Positions 17,691-27,214 of a DNA stretch of 64,000 nt are shown piece by piece. The stretch is taken from NCBI GenBank assembly GCA_946222285.1, contig CAMIIP010000001.1, positions 62,001 to 126,000 on the forward strand. The letters are read 5' to 3'. The DNA is from an uncultured Rothia sp. (GTDB lineage: Bacteria > Actinomycetota > Actinomycetes > Actinomycetales > Micrococcaceae). How positions within the stretch are numbered: the stretch's first letter is position 1; each line of letters begins with the position of its first letter. Below the pieces are notes generated by a model. The model did not search any database. It was not told where the DNA came from and saw nothing but the letters and a program-made list of their open reading frames with translations. Made by a program: the position numbers and the translations under genes.

Positions 17691-17827
17691 GAACTTCGTA
17701 TATTAAACGCACCATCCACGTTGTTACCCTTACGAGAATAGGCATCTACCTCAACAGAGCGTGCTAGAGCCTCAGCAATAGCGCGCGAGCCAATCATTCC
17801 GTTCGCACCAATAACTGCAATTTTCAT
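17678..17827 (-). pseudogene. N-terminal fragment of an NAD(P)-binding (NmrA/SDR-like) protein
   Basis: From the ATG at 17827, with GGAAGGAT 6 nt upstream, the frame encodes MKIAVIGANGMIGSRAIAEA and stops after 49 codons. The GxNGxxG nucleotide-binding motif of NAD(P)H-binding atypical SDR proteins is clear, but the family is normally over 200 residues. The good ribosome site suggests the fragment can still be translated. Its 3' end runs into the TM2 remnant, so a deletion probably joined two genes here. Confidence 0.65.
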
Positions 17828-17939
17828 GAAAAATCCTTCCAAAAACATTTGACATCACAAGTATTTTTACTTGAATCATCATGTAAAGCACTTAGGGTAT
17901 GAAGATTATTCCCCATTTCAAGTTTTTTCTCGCTGTACC

Positions 17940-20093
17940 TTAAGCATGGCCTGCCTGCTGCATTTGACGTAGCTCTTTTTTGAGATCTGCAATTTCATCA
18001 CGTAGGCGACCGGCAAGCTCGAACTTTAGCTCCTCTGCCGCGTTCATCATTTGCGCTGTCATTTCCTCAATCAAATCCATGAGGTCCTCGGCAGGAGCTG
18101 AGGCGATGCTATCAGCTCGCACCCTGGATTCAGCTCGGGCTAACAGCTCTGCAGCTTCCCCCTGGTCCTGGGCTTTTCGCGCCGTTCCTTTCTTCTGAGA
18201 TACAGGTGCCAAATGTCCATTGGCGGCTGAACGCTGGGCCAGCAGCTCGGCGGTGTCTTCTTGTTCACGCGCTAGCTGATCGGTGATATCAGCAATTTTC
18301 TTACGCAGAGGCTGCGGATCAATACCGTGCTCAAGGTTATAGGCGGTCTGTATTTCTCGACGCCGGTTGGTTTCGTCAATGGCAATCCGCATAGAGTTAG
18401 TGATTTTGTCGGCGTACATATGCACCCGCCCCGAAACGTTTCGCGCTGCACGGCCAATGGTCTGAATCAGTGAGGTGGTCGAGCGCAAGAACCCTTCTTT
18501 GTCGGCGTCCAAAATAGCCACTAGAGAAACCTCGGGAAGGTCCAAGCCCTCACGCAAAAGGTTAATACCGACCAGCACGTCAAAGGATCCCAGCCGCAAC
18601 TCACGCAACAGTTCAATGCGCTTGAGAGTGTCAACGTCTGAGTGCAGGTACTGCACTCGAACCCCGTGTTGGGCAAGATATTCGGTCAGATCCTCTGCCA
18701 TCCGCTTGGTCAAGGTGGTCACCAGAACGCGTTCGTCCTTATCCACTCTGAGACGTATCTCTTCCAGAAGGTCATCAATCTGCCCTTTGGTAGGTTTGAT
18801 GACGATTTCAGGATCCACCAGCCCGGTAGGACGAATTATCTGCTCAACTACTCCATCTGCCTGAGAGAGCTCATATTTGCCAGGAGTTGCAGAAAGGTAG
18901 ACGGTTTGACCGATTCGTTCTAAGAATTCGTTCCATTTGAGCGGCCTGTTATCCATGGCAGAAGGTAGGCGGAAGCCGTATTCGACCAGGGTGCGCTTAC
19001 GGCTCATATCCCCCTCGTACATGGCACCAATTTGAGGAATCGTCACGTGAGACTCATCAACAATCAGTAAGAAATCATCGGGGAAATAGTCGATGAGACA
19101 GTGCGGTGCAGAACCGGGAGCTCGCCCGTCAATGTGACGTGAATAGTTCTCGATACCGTTGCAGAACCCCATCTGCTCCATCATTTCCAAGTCATACTGG
19201 GTGCGCATACGCAACCGTTGAGCTTCTAATAGCTTGTTCTGGCTCTCGAATTCCTGGAGTCTTTCGCCCAGTTCATCTTCGATAGAGGTAATAGCCTTAG
19301 CCATCCGCTCAGCTCCTGCCACATAGTGGGAGGCTGGGAAAACGTACATTTCGTTTTCTTCGCGGATGATATTGCCGGTAAGGGGGTGCAGAGTATAGAT
19401 AGCTTCAATTTCATCGCCAAAGAATTCGATGCGAATCGCATTTTCTTCGTACATGGGAATGATTTCTACGGTATCGCCACGCACGCGGAAGGTGCCTCGG
19501 TGAAAATCGGTATCGTTGCGTACGTACTGCATGTTGACGAACCGGCGCAGTAGCTCGTCTCGGTCATTTTCCTCCCCCTGGCGCAACGTAACCATCTGCG
19601 CTACGTATTCTTCTGGGGTTCCCAGACCATAGATACAGGACACGGTGGAGACAACGACGACGTCACGGCGGGTGAGCAAGGCGTTGGTGGCGGAGTGGCG
19701 CAGGCGCTCTACTTCCTGATTGATGGAGGAGTCTTTTTCGATGAAGGTATCAGACTGGGGAACATAGGCTTCTGGCTGGTAGTAGTCGTAGTAGGAAACG
19801 AAGTACTCTACAGCGTTATTGGGTAGAAGTTCGCGCAGTTCGTTGGCAAGCTGGGCAGCCAGAGTTTTGTTTTGCACCATAATCAAGGTGGGCCGCTGTA
19901 CTGCTTCGATGAGCCAAGCGGAGGTAGCTGATTTACCGGTACCGGTAGCACCCATGAGTACTACGTCTTTTTCGCCGGCGTTAACTCGTTCGGTGAGTTC
20001 AGCGATAGCTTTGGGCTGGTCTCCTGCTGGTGTGTATTCGGAGATGACTTCAAAGGGTGCGACAACACGGTTAATTTCTTGCGCAAGACTCAT
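17940..20093 (-). CDS. uvrB: Excinuclease ABC subunit B
   Basis: The helicase-like damage-verification subunit of nucleotide excision repair, acting with UvrA and UvrC. From MSLAQEINRVV at 20093 it has 717 residues, the family's usual size range. Seen: Walker A GATGTGKS near residue 48, the beta-hairpin segment YYDYYQPEAYVP that clamps DNA, DESHV, helicase motifs with NLLREGLDLPEVSLVAILDADKEGFLRS and QTIGRAARN, and the C-terminal UVR motif (LIEEMTAQMMNAAEELKFELAGRLRDEI) that binds UvrC. The frame could start 8 codons earlier, but the family begins here. It appears to be monocistronic. Confidence 0.96.
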   Translation of the reverse strand: MSLAQEINRVVAPFEVISEYTPAGDQPKAIAELTERVNAGEKDVVLMGATGTGKSATSAWLIEAVQRPTLIMVQNKTLAAQLANELRELLPNNAVEYFVSYYDYYQPEAYVPQSDTFIEKDSSINQEVERLRHSATNALLTRRDVVVVSTVSCIYGLGTPEEYVAQMVTLRQGEENDRDELLRRFVNMQYVRNDTDFHRGTFRVRGDTVEIIPMYEENAIRIEFFGDEIEAIYTLHPLTGNIIREENEMYVFPASHYVAGAERMAKAITSIEDELGERLQEFESQNKLLEAQRLRMRTQYDLEMMEQMGFCNGIENYSRHIDGRAPGSAPHCLIDYFPDDFLLIVDESHVTIPQIGAMYEGDMSRKRTLVEYGFRLPSAMDNRPLKWNEFLERIGQTVYLSATPGKYELSQADGVVEQIIRPTGLVDPEIVIKPTKGQIDDLLEEIRLRVDKDERVLVTTLTKRMAEDLTEYLAQHGVRVQYLHSDVDTLKRIELLRELRLGSFDVLVGINLLREGLDLPEVSLVAILDADKEGFLRSTTSLIQTIGRAARNVSGRVHMYADKITNSMRIAIDETNRRREIQTAYNLEHGIDPQPLRKKIADITDQLAREQEDTAELLAQRSAANGHLAPVSQKKGTARKAQDQGEAAELLARAESRVRADSIASAPAEDLMDLIEEMTAQMMNAAEELKFELAGRLRDEIADLKKELRQMQQAGHA

Positions 20094-20163
20094 AGGGAAA
20101 GTATAGATTGTCGGCAAAATCCAGACTAGAACATATCTACGAATTTCACTTTCCGCCGATTCT

Positions 20164-20189
20164 TTTGAAATATTTCAAATTGTTATAAT
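20164..20189 (+). promoter_or_regulatory. katA promoter region with 16-bp palindrome
   Basis: A consensus -10 box TATAAT (20184-20189) lies 69 nt before the catalase start. Directly upstream is a perfect 16-bp palindrome, TTTGAAATATTTCAAA (20164-20179), overlapping where the -35 would be. There is no consensus -35. A palindrome in the -35 region suggests an operator for a redox or iron regulator, or an activator site; which one is not known. Confidence 0.5.
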
Positions 20190-20257
20190 GAATAACTCAA
20201 AATAAGGTAGTGTTGATGGAGACAAGGTGTCAGCAACAATCACCCCGGAGGGAAAAC

Positions 20258-21785
20258 ATGGTTGAGAATCCGCTAAAAAAGATTAAAGACTTCGTAGAGG
20301 ACGAGCAGCCCACCAACGAACGTGGAAGCTTCACTACCACTACTTCTGGAGCCCCAGTAGCTTCCGATGCTCACTCACTCACTGTCAGCCCCGACGGTCC
20401 CATTGTCTTGCACGATGTTTATACCGTAGAAAAACTCGCACAGTTTAACCGCGAGCGCATTCCCGAGCGTGTAGTACACGCCAAGGGCGGCGGCGCTTAC
20501 GGCGAGTTACACATTACTGAAGATGTTTCCCAGTACACCAAGGCAGCTCTTTTCCAGCCTGGCACCAAGACCAAGATGCTGGCACGCTTTTCTACCGTAG
20601 CTGGTGAGCAGGGCTCACCCGATACCTGGCGTGATCCTCGCGGTTTTGCCCTCAAGTTCTACACCACCGAAGGCAACTACGACATCGTTGGCAACAACAC
20701 TCCCGTCTTCTTTATTCGCGACGGCATCAAGTTCCCAGACTTCATTCACTCGCAGAAGCGCGTTCCTCAGACCGGTCTGCGTAACCACGATATGCAGTGG
20801 GATTTCTGGAGCCTCTCCCCCGAATCAGCCCACCAGGTCACCTGGCTCATGGGCGATCGCGGCCTACCCAAGACCTGGCGCCATATGGACGGCTTCGGCT
20901 CCCACACCTACCAGTGGATTAACGATCAGGGCGAGCGTTTCTGGGTCAAATACCACTTCAAGACCGACCAGGGCAACGACTTCCTAACCGAGGACGAAGC
21001 AGCAAAGGTCGCCGGCGAAAACCCTGATTTCCACCGTGAAGACCTCTTCACCTCCATCAAAGAAGGCAACTATCCCTCCTGGACTCTCTACATTCAGGTA
21101 ATGCCCTACGAAGAGGCAAAGGCCTACCGCTTCAACCCCTTCGATGTCACCAAGACCATCTCGCAGAAGGACTACCCGCTCATCAAGGTGGGTACTATGA
21201 CGCTCAACCGCAACCCGCAGAACTTCTTTGCTGAAATCGAGCAAGCTGCCTTCTCGCCGTCCAATTTTGTTCCCGGCATTGCAGCCTCCCCCCGATAAGA
21301 TGCTCCTGGCACGCATCTTCTCCTACCCCGATGCACATCGCTACCGTGTAGGGGCAAACTTCAATCAGCTTCCGGTCAACCAGCCCCAGGAAGCGAACGA
21401 TAATAGTTACTCCGTTGATGGCGCAATGCGCCATAGCTTCATCCCTGCTGGCGCTCCTAACTATGCCCCCAACAGCACCGGCGGCCCTGTAGCTGATTCT
21501 GCTCTCGCATCAGAATCACGCGGCTGGGAAAACGACGGCGAACTAGTCCGTGCCGCCGCTACGCTGCATTCTGAGGACGACGACTTCGGTCAGGCACGCA
21601 CCCTCTATTCAGAGGTGATGAATGAAGCCGAGCAGGCTCGCCTGGTTTCCAATATCGCCGGCCACCTCGGCGTAGTGGAATCAGAAGAGATCCACGAACG
21701 TGGCATGCAGTACTGGGATAACGTTCATCCAGAACTTGGCGCTCGCGTGCGCGACGCTATCACCTCCCAGCGCGCAGAAAGCTAG
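20258..21785 (+). pseudogene. katA: Monofunctional heme catalase, frameshifted at a C6 tract
   Basis: Clade-3-like small-subunit catalase. From MVENPLKKIK (ATG 20258, GGAGGG upstream) the first frame contains the active-site His (RVVHAKGGGAYG, about residue 74), Asn in VGNNTPVFFIRD (about 145) and most of the barrel. It hits a stop at 21298, just after a C6 run (21288-21293). Five C would give IAASPDKMLLARIFSYPDAHRYRVG, which is exactly how the downstream frame continues, including the proximal heme Tyr, and would yield 508 residues. As written, the product lacks the heme-ligand Tyr and would be inactive. Both halves are otherwise well conserved, so the shift is recent, phase-variable or an error. 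Confidence 0.9.
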
Positions 21786-21830
21786 CCTACCGCTGAGGTG
21801 TCGAGAGGTTAGCTTCTGCCCCAAGAGCAC

Positions 21831-21863
21831 AATGGTCCGGGAAGTTCTTCTTCCCGGACCATT
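21831..21863. terminator. Bidirectional terminator after catalase
   Basis: A 13-bp perfect stem (21831-21843 with 21851-21863) lies between the convergent catalase and BCCT genes. Confidence 0.85.
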
Positions 21864-21895
21864 CTTATTTTCTTGAGGTTTTATGCACCTTGGTT

Positions 21896-23686
21896 CTACT
21901 CCTCACAGTGAGTATCGCGTTTTTGTGTGGCATCTTCTGCTAGGGCAACTGAACCGGTCGACGATTTTACCTCATCGGCGCTCACTTTACGGAACTGGCT
22001 GGTATTAGGAACCAGAGACTCATATTCTGGCTCTGTTCCCGCTTCATACTCAGGGCGCAGTACAACATCTTCTACAGAGTCGTAATCTTCGCGGGCACGG
22101 CGGCGATACTCTTCCACCGGAAGTACCTGCTTCCACTGACGGGTACGCATCGGAGGCAACTCTCCGGCATCCTCACGCAAAGCCCGCAAAAGCATCCAGA
22201 CCTGGAGGAGCCCAATAATAAACACGGGGAAACCAATCACAATGATGACGTGCTGGAGAATATCTAGCCCCGAATCGCCTGTGGTCACCAAGACAACGGC
22301 ACAGACCAGTCCAATACATAGAGCCCAGAAAACGCTTTGACGCTTAGGGGCGGCATCTTCGTGCCCGTTGGCGATAGCGTCCATAGTCAACGCAGCAGAA
22401 TCTATTGACGTAATGAAGAAGATGACAATAATGAGCAGGGTGAAGGGAGCAATCACCTGAAAGAAGGGGAAATGAGCGAGGAATTCGAAGAGAGCGGCAG
22501 GAATATCGCCCTTTTCCACGACGTTTTCAATGAGTTTACCGCCCTGGTTACGTTCGATATCGAACGCGCTCATACCGAAAACACCCACCCACACCATCAC
22601 AAAGATGAAAGGTACAGCCAGTACACCAATCACAAACTGACGGATAGTGCGCCCCTGTGAAATACGTGCAATAAACAAACCGACAAAGGGCGCCCATGAG
22701 ACGGTCCAAGCCCAGTAAAACACCGTCCACTGACCTATCCAGCCGGTATCGTCAAAAGCGTCGTTGAAGAACATCATCTCGGGTAAACGCATCATGAAAT
22801 AGCCAGCAGATTCAATGGTTCCCATTAAAACGGTACGGGTAGCACCGGCCATCAAGATAAAGAGTAGAAACGCAATCGCCATCACGATGTTGATATATGA
22901 GAGTCTCTTGACGCCCTTATCCAAACCAGCAACCACCGAGGTGATACCCGCTGCGGTAATTACGGCGATGATAGCGGCTTGAACCCACCCCGAATACGGT
23001 ACTCCGTAGAGAATCTGAATTCCCGAGTTAATCTGTAGAGCTCCCAGACCCACCGAAACGCCGATGCCGAATACCGTGGCGATAATCGAAATAGCGTCAA
23101 TCGTCTTACCAATAGGTCCGTGAATACCGGTGCCCAAAATCGGCTGAAAAATGGAGGAGACGCGCGGAGGTAACCTGCGCTTGTAGGTAAAGTAACCAAA
23201 AGCCAATCCGGGAACGGTTAAAATAACCCAGATAAACAGACCAATATGGAAGTTTGAAATCGCTAGCGCGTCACGAGCTGCACGGTCAGATAGCGGTTCT
23301 ACGCCGTCATAGGGTGGATTGGCGAAGTGACTAATCGGTTCGGCAGCACCCCAGAAGAGCAAAACCGCACCCACGCCAGCGGCAAACAGCATACCGAACC
23401 AGGCGATACCAGAGTACTGCGGATCGGCATCATCAGGACCCAGCTTGACTCGCCCAAACCGACTCATAGCTAAATACAGTAAGAAAATAAAGAAAATGGC
23501 ATTACCGAGCACATAGAACCAGCCGAAATATTCGATAATCCAGCTCGCAGCGGCGCCAAAAGTAGCTTCAGCTTGCGAGGGGAAAACAATGAAGAAAGCG
23601 GTAAAAACAGCTATAAATGCGGCGGATAGGAAAAAGATTGAAGGGCTGGTTCTCAGCCCTAACCTATCGTGTATTTTTGTAAGCAC
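21896..23686 (-). CDS. BCCT-family (betaine/choline/carnitine) transporter
   Basis: A 596-residue inner-membrane secondary transporter with about 12 helices. It carries the BCCT signature in the eighth helix region (YWAWTVSWAPFVGLFIARIS) and FFITSIDSAALTMDAIANG in TM10. Family members import glycine betaine, choline or related compounds with Na+ or H+ and serve in osmoprotection. A charged cytoplasmic C-terminal tail of about 90 residues follows, as in BetP-like osmosensors. The start is GTG. It is a single gene convergent with catalase; substrate specificity cannot be read from sequence alone. Confidence 0.9.
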   Translation of the reverse strand: MLTKIHDRLGLRTSPSIFFLSAAFIAVFTAFFIVFPSQAEATFGAAASWIIEYFGWFYVLGNAIFFIFLLYLAMSRFGRVKLGPDDADPQYSGIAWFGMLFAAGVGAVLLFWGAAEPISHFANPPYDGVEPLSDRAARDALAISNFHIGLFIWVILTVPGLAFGYFTYKRRLPPRVSSIFQPILGTGIHGPIGKTIDAISIIATVFGIGVSVGLGALQINSGIQILYGVPYSGWVQAAIIAVITAAGITSVVAGLDKGVKRLSYINIVMAIAFLLFILMAGATRTVLMGTIESAGYFMMRLPEMMFFNDAFDDTGWIGQWTVFYWAWTVSWAPFVGLFIARISQGRTIRQFVIGVLAVPFIFVMVWVGVFGMSAFDIERNQGGKLIENVVEKGDIPAALFEFLAHFPFFQVIAPFTLLIIVIFFITSIDSAALTMDAIANGHEDAAPKRQSVFWALCIGLVCAVVLVTTGDSGLDILQHVIIVIGFPVFIIGLLQVWMLLRALREDAGELPPMRTRQWKQVLPVEEYRRRAREDYDSVEDVVLRPEYEAGTEPEYESLVPNTSQFRKVSADEVKSSTGSVALAEDATQKRDTHCEE

Positions 23687-23867
23687 GGCAATCCCGGTAA
23701 TCTGTTGTGGCTCACAGCGGTTTTCTACTACCCCACTGTGATTCGTCCAGAAGAAACGACACCACGATATTAGTGGGATTCGCTCAGCAATCCAACTTTA
23801 TCAGCCTGCATAGTAATTTATGACTTTTTGATAATTTTCAATTATCCCTGTTCTTGAAAAAGAACCC

Positions 23868-24467
23868 CTAGTGGCCCAGCACATTCCAAATTTTCTCAAC
23901 CTGATGCTGTGTCTTTTCAAGACTTTCCGAGTTGTCGATGACCCAGGTAGCAATTGCTGCTCGTTCTTCATCACTTGCCTGCGCACGAATTCGCGCCAAC
24001 GCATCGTTTGGGGCAATTCCCCGCGATTGGGTCAATCGTTGCAATCTAGTCTCCAATTCAGCAAAAACTACGATGATCGCATCAAACTGATCAGCCTGCC
24101 CAGTTTCAGTCAGCAAGGGAATATCTTCTATAATGACGGCGCCGCTCCCCCTTCGCACTTTAGCTTCAGCCCGTAGCTGGGCAGATTTTTTGCGAACTGC
24201 CGGGTGAACGATGCTATTGAGTTTCTCCCGTTTTGCATCATCTTCAAACACCATAGATGCCAATTTTGCTCGGTCAAGCCTCCCTGTGGAATCTAAAATA
24301 TCTTCGCCAAAAGCGGTAACGGTGCGTTGAAGTACTTCTTGTCCAGGCTCCATCAACTGCCGCGCAATCGCATCGGCGTCGATAATGACGGCGCCCAGTT
24401 CCTGAAGCTGTGCTGCCACAGTAGATTTGCCCGACCCAATCCCTCCGGTAAGCCCTATTCGCTGCAT
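23868..24467 (-). CDS. coaE: Dephospho-CoA kinase
   Basis: Catalyses the last step of coenzyme A synthesis, phosphorylating the 3'-OH of dephospho-CoA. Start MQRIGLTGGIGSGKSTVA at 24467 is preceded by GGAGGAG. The P-loop GGIGSGKST is near residues 8-16, with DADAIARQL and the CoA-binding LNSIVHPAVR downstream. Length 199 residues is typical. The frame could begin 13 codons earlier, but that overlaps no conserved sequence. It is divergent from yigZ, and the two starts are about 100 nt apart. Confidence 0.93.
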   Translation of the reverse strand: MQRIGLTGGIGSGKSTVAAQLQELGAVIIDADAIARQLMEPGQEVLQRTVTAFGEDILDSTGRLDRAKLASMVFEDDAKREKLNSIVHPAVRKKSAQLRAEAKVRRGSGAVIIEDIPLLTETGQADQFDAIIVVFAELETRLQRLTQSRGIAPNDALARIRAQASDEERAAIATWVIDNSESLEKTQHQVEKIWNVLGH

Positions 24468-24564
24468 ATCTCCTCCACTGCGTTTTTCTAAATGCTTTCT
24501 TCCCACAGGTTACCTCCTCCTGGCAAATGAAAGTGAGGGAGCCTCCTGCCCTAAACTAAGGACT

Positions 24565-25266
24565 GTGAAACCTGAAGAATCTAGAGCTACCGCCTACACC
24601 GTTCTGAGTCATCATCAAGAAACTCAATCTTTACTTGAAATTAAGAGAAGTGAGTTTATCGGACACGCCCTGCGCGTAGAAACTGAATCTCAAGCTAGAG
24701 AATATATTGAATCTTTGCGTAAACGCTACCATGATGCCCGGCATATATGTTCAGCTTTCATCCTGGGCCCAGACCGTCAAATTCAACGATCGTCCGATGA
24801 CGGCGAACCCGCAGGAACCGCGGGAATCCCCATGCTACAGGCGATTCTTGCTCGTCGTACTCACGAAGAATCGGATATAGTCACTTCTTCAGGCCTCTCC
24901 GATATCTGTGTGGTGGTCGTGCGCTACTTCGGAGGTATCAAGCTCGGCGCAGGCGGACTGGTACGCGCCTACACCGATGCTACGGTTCAAGTTCTCAATG
25001 AAGCAAACACCACTCAGCGACGTCGTTTACGGGCCGGTGCCGTGAACTTACCTCATGCAGAAGCTGGCAAGTTTGAGAACGACGTTCGTTCCCTCGGGTT
25101 TGCTATTATTTCGGCTGAAAACTCGGCGACGCACGCAACAGTCACGCTCGGTGTGTTCGACTCCCCCGATGCCCGCCACAAAGCCGAAGCTAAGATAGCC
25201 GAACTCACAATGGGAACGGCGGCAATTTCCTGGGGCGAGACATCTTGGATTGATATGAGCAGATAG
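24565..25266 (+). CDS. YigZ/IMPACT-family protein
   Basis: A 233-residue UPF0029/IMPACT-type protein. The conserved core reads RYHDARHICSAFILG, SSDDGEPAGTAGIPML and VVVVRYFGGIKLGAGGLVRAYTDA, as in bacterial YigZ and yeast YIH1 relatives, with a C-terminal DUF1949-like domain. It is cytoplasmic; a link to translation or ribosome stress is suggested for the family, but the function is not settled. The start is GTG at 24565 (VKPEESRATAY), supported by AAGGA just upstream. The open frame continues further upstream, but that part is antisense to coaE and is not conserved in composition. Confidence 0.87.
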   Translation: MKPEESRATAYTVLSHHQETQSLLEIKRSEFIGHALRVETESQAREYIESLRKRYHDARHICSAFILGPDRQIQRSSDDGEPAGTAGIPMLQAILARRTHEESDIVTSSGLSDICVVVVRYFGGIKLGAGGLVRAYTDATVQVLNEANTTQRRRLRAGAVNLPHAEAGKFENDVRSLGFAIISAENSATHATVTLGVFDSPDARHKAEAKIAELTMGTAAISWGETSWIDMSR

Positions 25267-25367
25267 CTATTGAGCGGGAGTGTTGAGCAAGTTTCGCACA
25301 GCGGAACAAACGATGTTTGAGTTGAGCTCTATGTGCTTGCTCAATTATCTACCCAATAATAAACGCA

Positions 25368-25402
25368 AAGAGTCCGCCCCAGAATTTCTGGGGCGGACTC
25401 TT
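25368..25402. terminator. Bidirectional terminator between yigZ and rpsA
   Basis: A 16-bp perfect stem (25368-25383 with 25387-25402) and a 3-nt loop, rich in AAGAG/CTCTT ends, between two convergent genes. Confidence 0.88.
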
Positions 25403-25426
25403 CTAAGCCACTTCGGCTTTTACTTC

Positions 25427-26911
25427 TTAGTTACCGGTGAGCTTCTTGCGAAGCTCAGCAAGCGCCTCATCGGATGCGAGGGTGCCAGACTCGGAACCCT
25501 TGTCATCTGAGGAGTAGGAAGAAGGAGCTGCAGGCGCAGAGCTGGAAGATGAAGAGGAAGAAGAAGCGGTAGCTGCAGTAGCTGCTGCTTCTGCATCTGC
25601 CTCGGCTGCCTTAGCAACCTGTACCTTATGAGCTTCCCAACGAGCCTGAGCGTCAGCGTACTGCTGCTCCCAGGTTGCACGCTGTGCTTCGTAGCCTTCG
25701 AGCCATTCGTTGGTCTCGGGATCGAAGCCCTCGGGGTACTTGTAGTTACCCTCTTCGTCATACTCTGCAGCCATGCCATAGAGTGCGGGGTCAAACTCGG
25801 TACCCTCGGGGTCAACGCCTTCGTTAGCCTGCTTGAGCGAGAGGGAAATACGACGGCGATCAAGATCAATGTCGATAACCTTCACGAACAGCTCGTCTCC
25901 TACGGAAACAACCTGCTCAGCAAGATCTACGTGACGCACTGCCAACTCGGAGATGTGCACGAGACCCTCGATGCCGTCTTCAACGCGAACAAACGCGCCG
26001 AAAGGAACGAGCTTGGTAACCTTACCGGGTACAACCTGACCCAGCGCGTGGGTACGTGCAAATGCCTGCCAAGGATCTTCCTGGGTAGCTTTGAGTGAAA
26101 GGGAAACGCGCTCGCGATCCAAATCAACTTCAAGAACCTCAACGGTTACTTCCTGACCAACTTCAACAACCTCTGAGGGGTGGTCAATATGCTTCCAGGA
26201 GAGCTCGGAAACGTGAACGAGACCGTCTACGCCGCCAAGATCCACGAATGCACCGAAGTTGACGATGGAGGATACAACGCCGGGACGAACCTGACCCTTT
26301 TCGAGCTGATTGAGGAAGGTTGAGCGAACCTCTGACTGGGTCTGCTCAAGGTAAGCGCGACGTGAGAGCACAACGTTATTGCGGTTCTTGTCGAGCTCGA
26401 TAATCTTAGCTTCAATTTCCTGGCCGATGTAGGGAGCGAGATCGCGTACACGGCGCATTTCAACGAGAGAAGCGGGAAGGAAGCCACGAAGACCGATATC
26501 AAGAATGAGGCCGCCCTTGACAACCTCGATGACGGTGCCGGTAACAACGCCGTCGTTTTCTTTGATCTGCTCGATGTCGCCCCAAGCACGCTCGTACTGT
26601 GCGCGCTTCTTGGAGAGAATCAGGCGGCCTTCTTTGTCTTCCTTGGTAAGAACGAGAGCTTCAACTTCGTCACCAACGGAAACAACTTCGCCGGGATCAA
26701 CGTCGTGCTTGATGGAAAGCTCGCGTGAAGGAATAACGCCTTCGGTCTTGTAACCGATGTCGAGGAGAACCTCGTCGCGGTCAACCTTTACAACTTCACC
26801 TGAGACGAGATCGCCGTCGTTGAAGTACTTGATGGTTTCGTCAACGGCCTTGAGGAATTCTTCTTCCGTTCCGATGTCGTTGATTGCAACCTGAGGAGTG
26901 TTGGTGCTCAT
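25427..26911 (-). CDS. rpsA: 30S ribosomal protein S1
   Basis: RNA-binding ribosomal protein that helps mRNAs dock on the 30S subunit. 494 residues from MSTNTPQVAINDIG, with four S1 OB-fold repeats in order (about 37-105, 122-190, 207-277 and 294-363). Typical repeat cores such as GAFVDLGGVDGLVHVSELSW and GAFVRVEDGIEGLVHISELA are plain. Four repeats fit the shorter actinobacterial form (six in E. coli). After the repeats come an acidic segment and a low-complexity Ala/Ser tail with nine consecutive Ser. The Shine-Dalgarno is weak (GGAG about 11 nt upstream), as is usual for rpsA, and a leader of about 160 nt separates the gene from its promoter. Confidence 0.95.
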   Translation of the reverse strand: MSTNTPQVAINDIGTEEEFLKAVDETIKYFNDGDLVSGEVVKVDRDEVLLDIGYKTEGVIPSRELSIKHDVDPGEVVSVGDEVEALVLTKEDKEGRLILSKKRAQYERAWGDIEQIKENDGVVTGTVIEVVKGGLILDIGLRGFLPASLVEMRRVRDLAPYIGQEIEAKIIELDKNRNNVVLSRRAYLEQTQSEVRSTFLNQLEKGQVRPGVVSSIVNFGAFVDLGGVDGLVHVSELSWKHIDHPSEVVEVGQEVTVEVLEVDLDRERVSLSLKATQEDPWQAFARTHALGQVVPGKVTKLVPFGAFVRVEDGIEGLVHISELAVRHVDLAEQVVSVGDELFVKVIDIDLDRRRISLSLKQANEGVDPEGTEFDPALYGMAAEYDEEGNYKYPEGFDPETNEWLEGYEAQRATWEQQYADAQARWEAHKVQVAKAAEADAEAAATAATASSSSSSSSSAPAAPSSYSSDDKGSESGTLASDEALAELRKKLTGN

Positions 26912-27078
26912 ATAGAAAAGGGCTCCGTTATGGATAGATTTGATAGGTCGATACAGTTGCAGTTCCCCCGCTGGCTTCACTTCAAGAAGCTTTTCCTGCG
27001 GTATCGCCACAAATGGTTCCACTCTGCATCGAGCGTTTATTTGGACAGTGTGCGCGCATAATACACGCACTCGTTAAA

Positions 27079-27106
27079 GTTTAGGGGTAGCATGTATTCC
27101 GGTCAA
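27079..27106 (-). promoter_or_regulatory. Sigma-70-type promoter of rpsA
   Basis: On the minus strand TTGACC and TAAACT are separated by exactly 17 nt, an almost consensus housekeeping promoter. Transcription would start near 27072, leaving a leader of about 160 nt before rpsA, long enough for autoregulation by S1 (inference). The 303-bp gene-free gap 26912-27214 holds this promoter, the leader and the terminator of the upstream gene. Confidence 0.75.
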
Positions 27107-27120
27107 TGATAGGCACGCTT

Positions 27121-27151
27121 AAAAAGCCGGATATTTTCAGTGAATACCCGG
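27121..27151 (-). terminator. Intrinsic terminator downstream of polA-GNAT
   Basis: On the minus strand CCGGGTAT and ATATCCGG form an 8-bp stem with one G-U pair, followed by CTTTTT. It would end the polA-GNAT transcript just upstream of the rpsA promoter. Confidence 0.65.
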
Positions 27152-27214
27152 TAAACAGGTATTTACCGTGCACTCGGGTGTGTCGCATCACCGTCATATC
27201 TGTCAGTAGACGGT

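Noticed and set aside
23687..23867. GTTCTT/AAGAAC hairpin near 23850 as a terminator for coaE
   Set aside because: Only a 6-bp stem without a convincing T-run; too weak to report as a feature.
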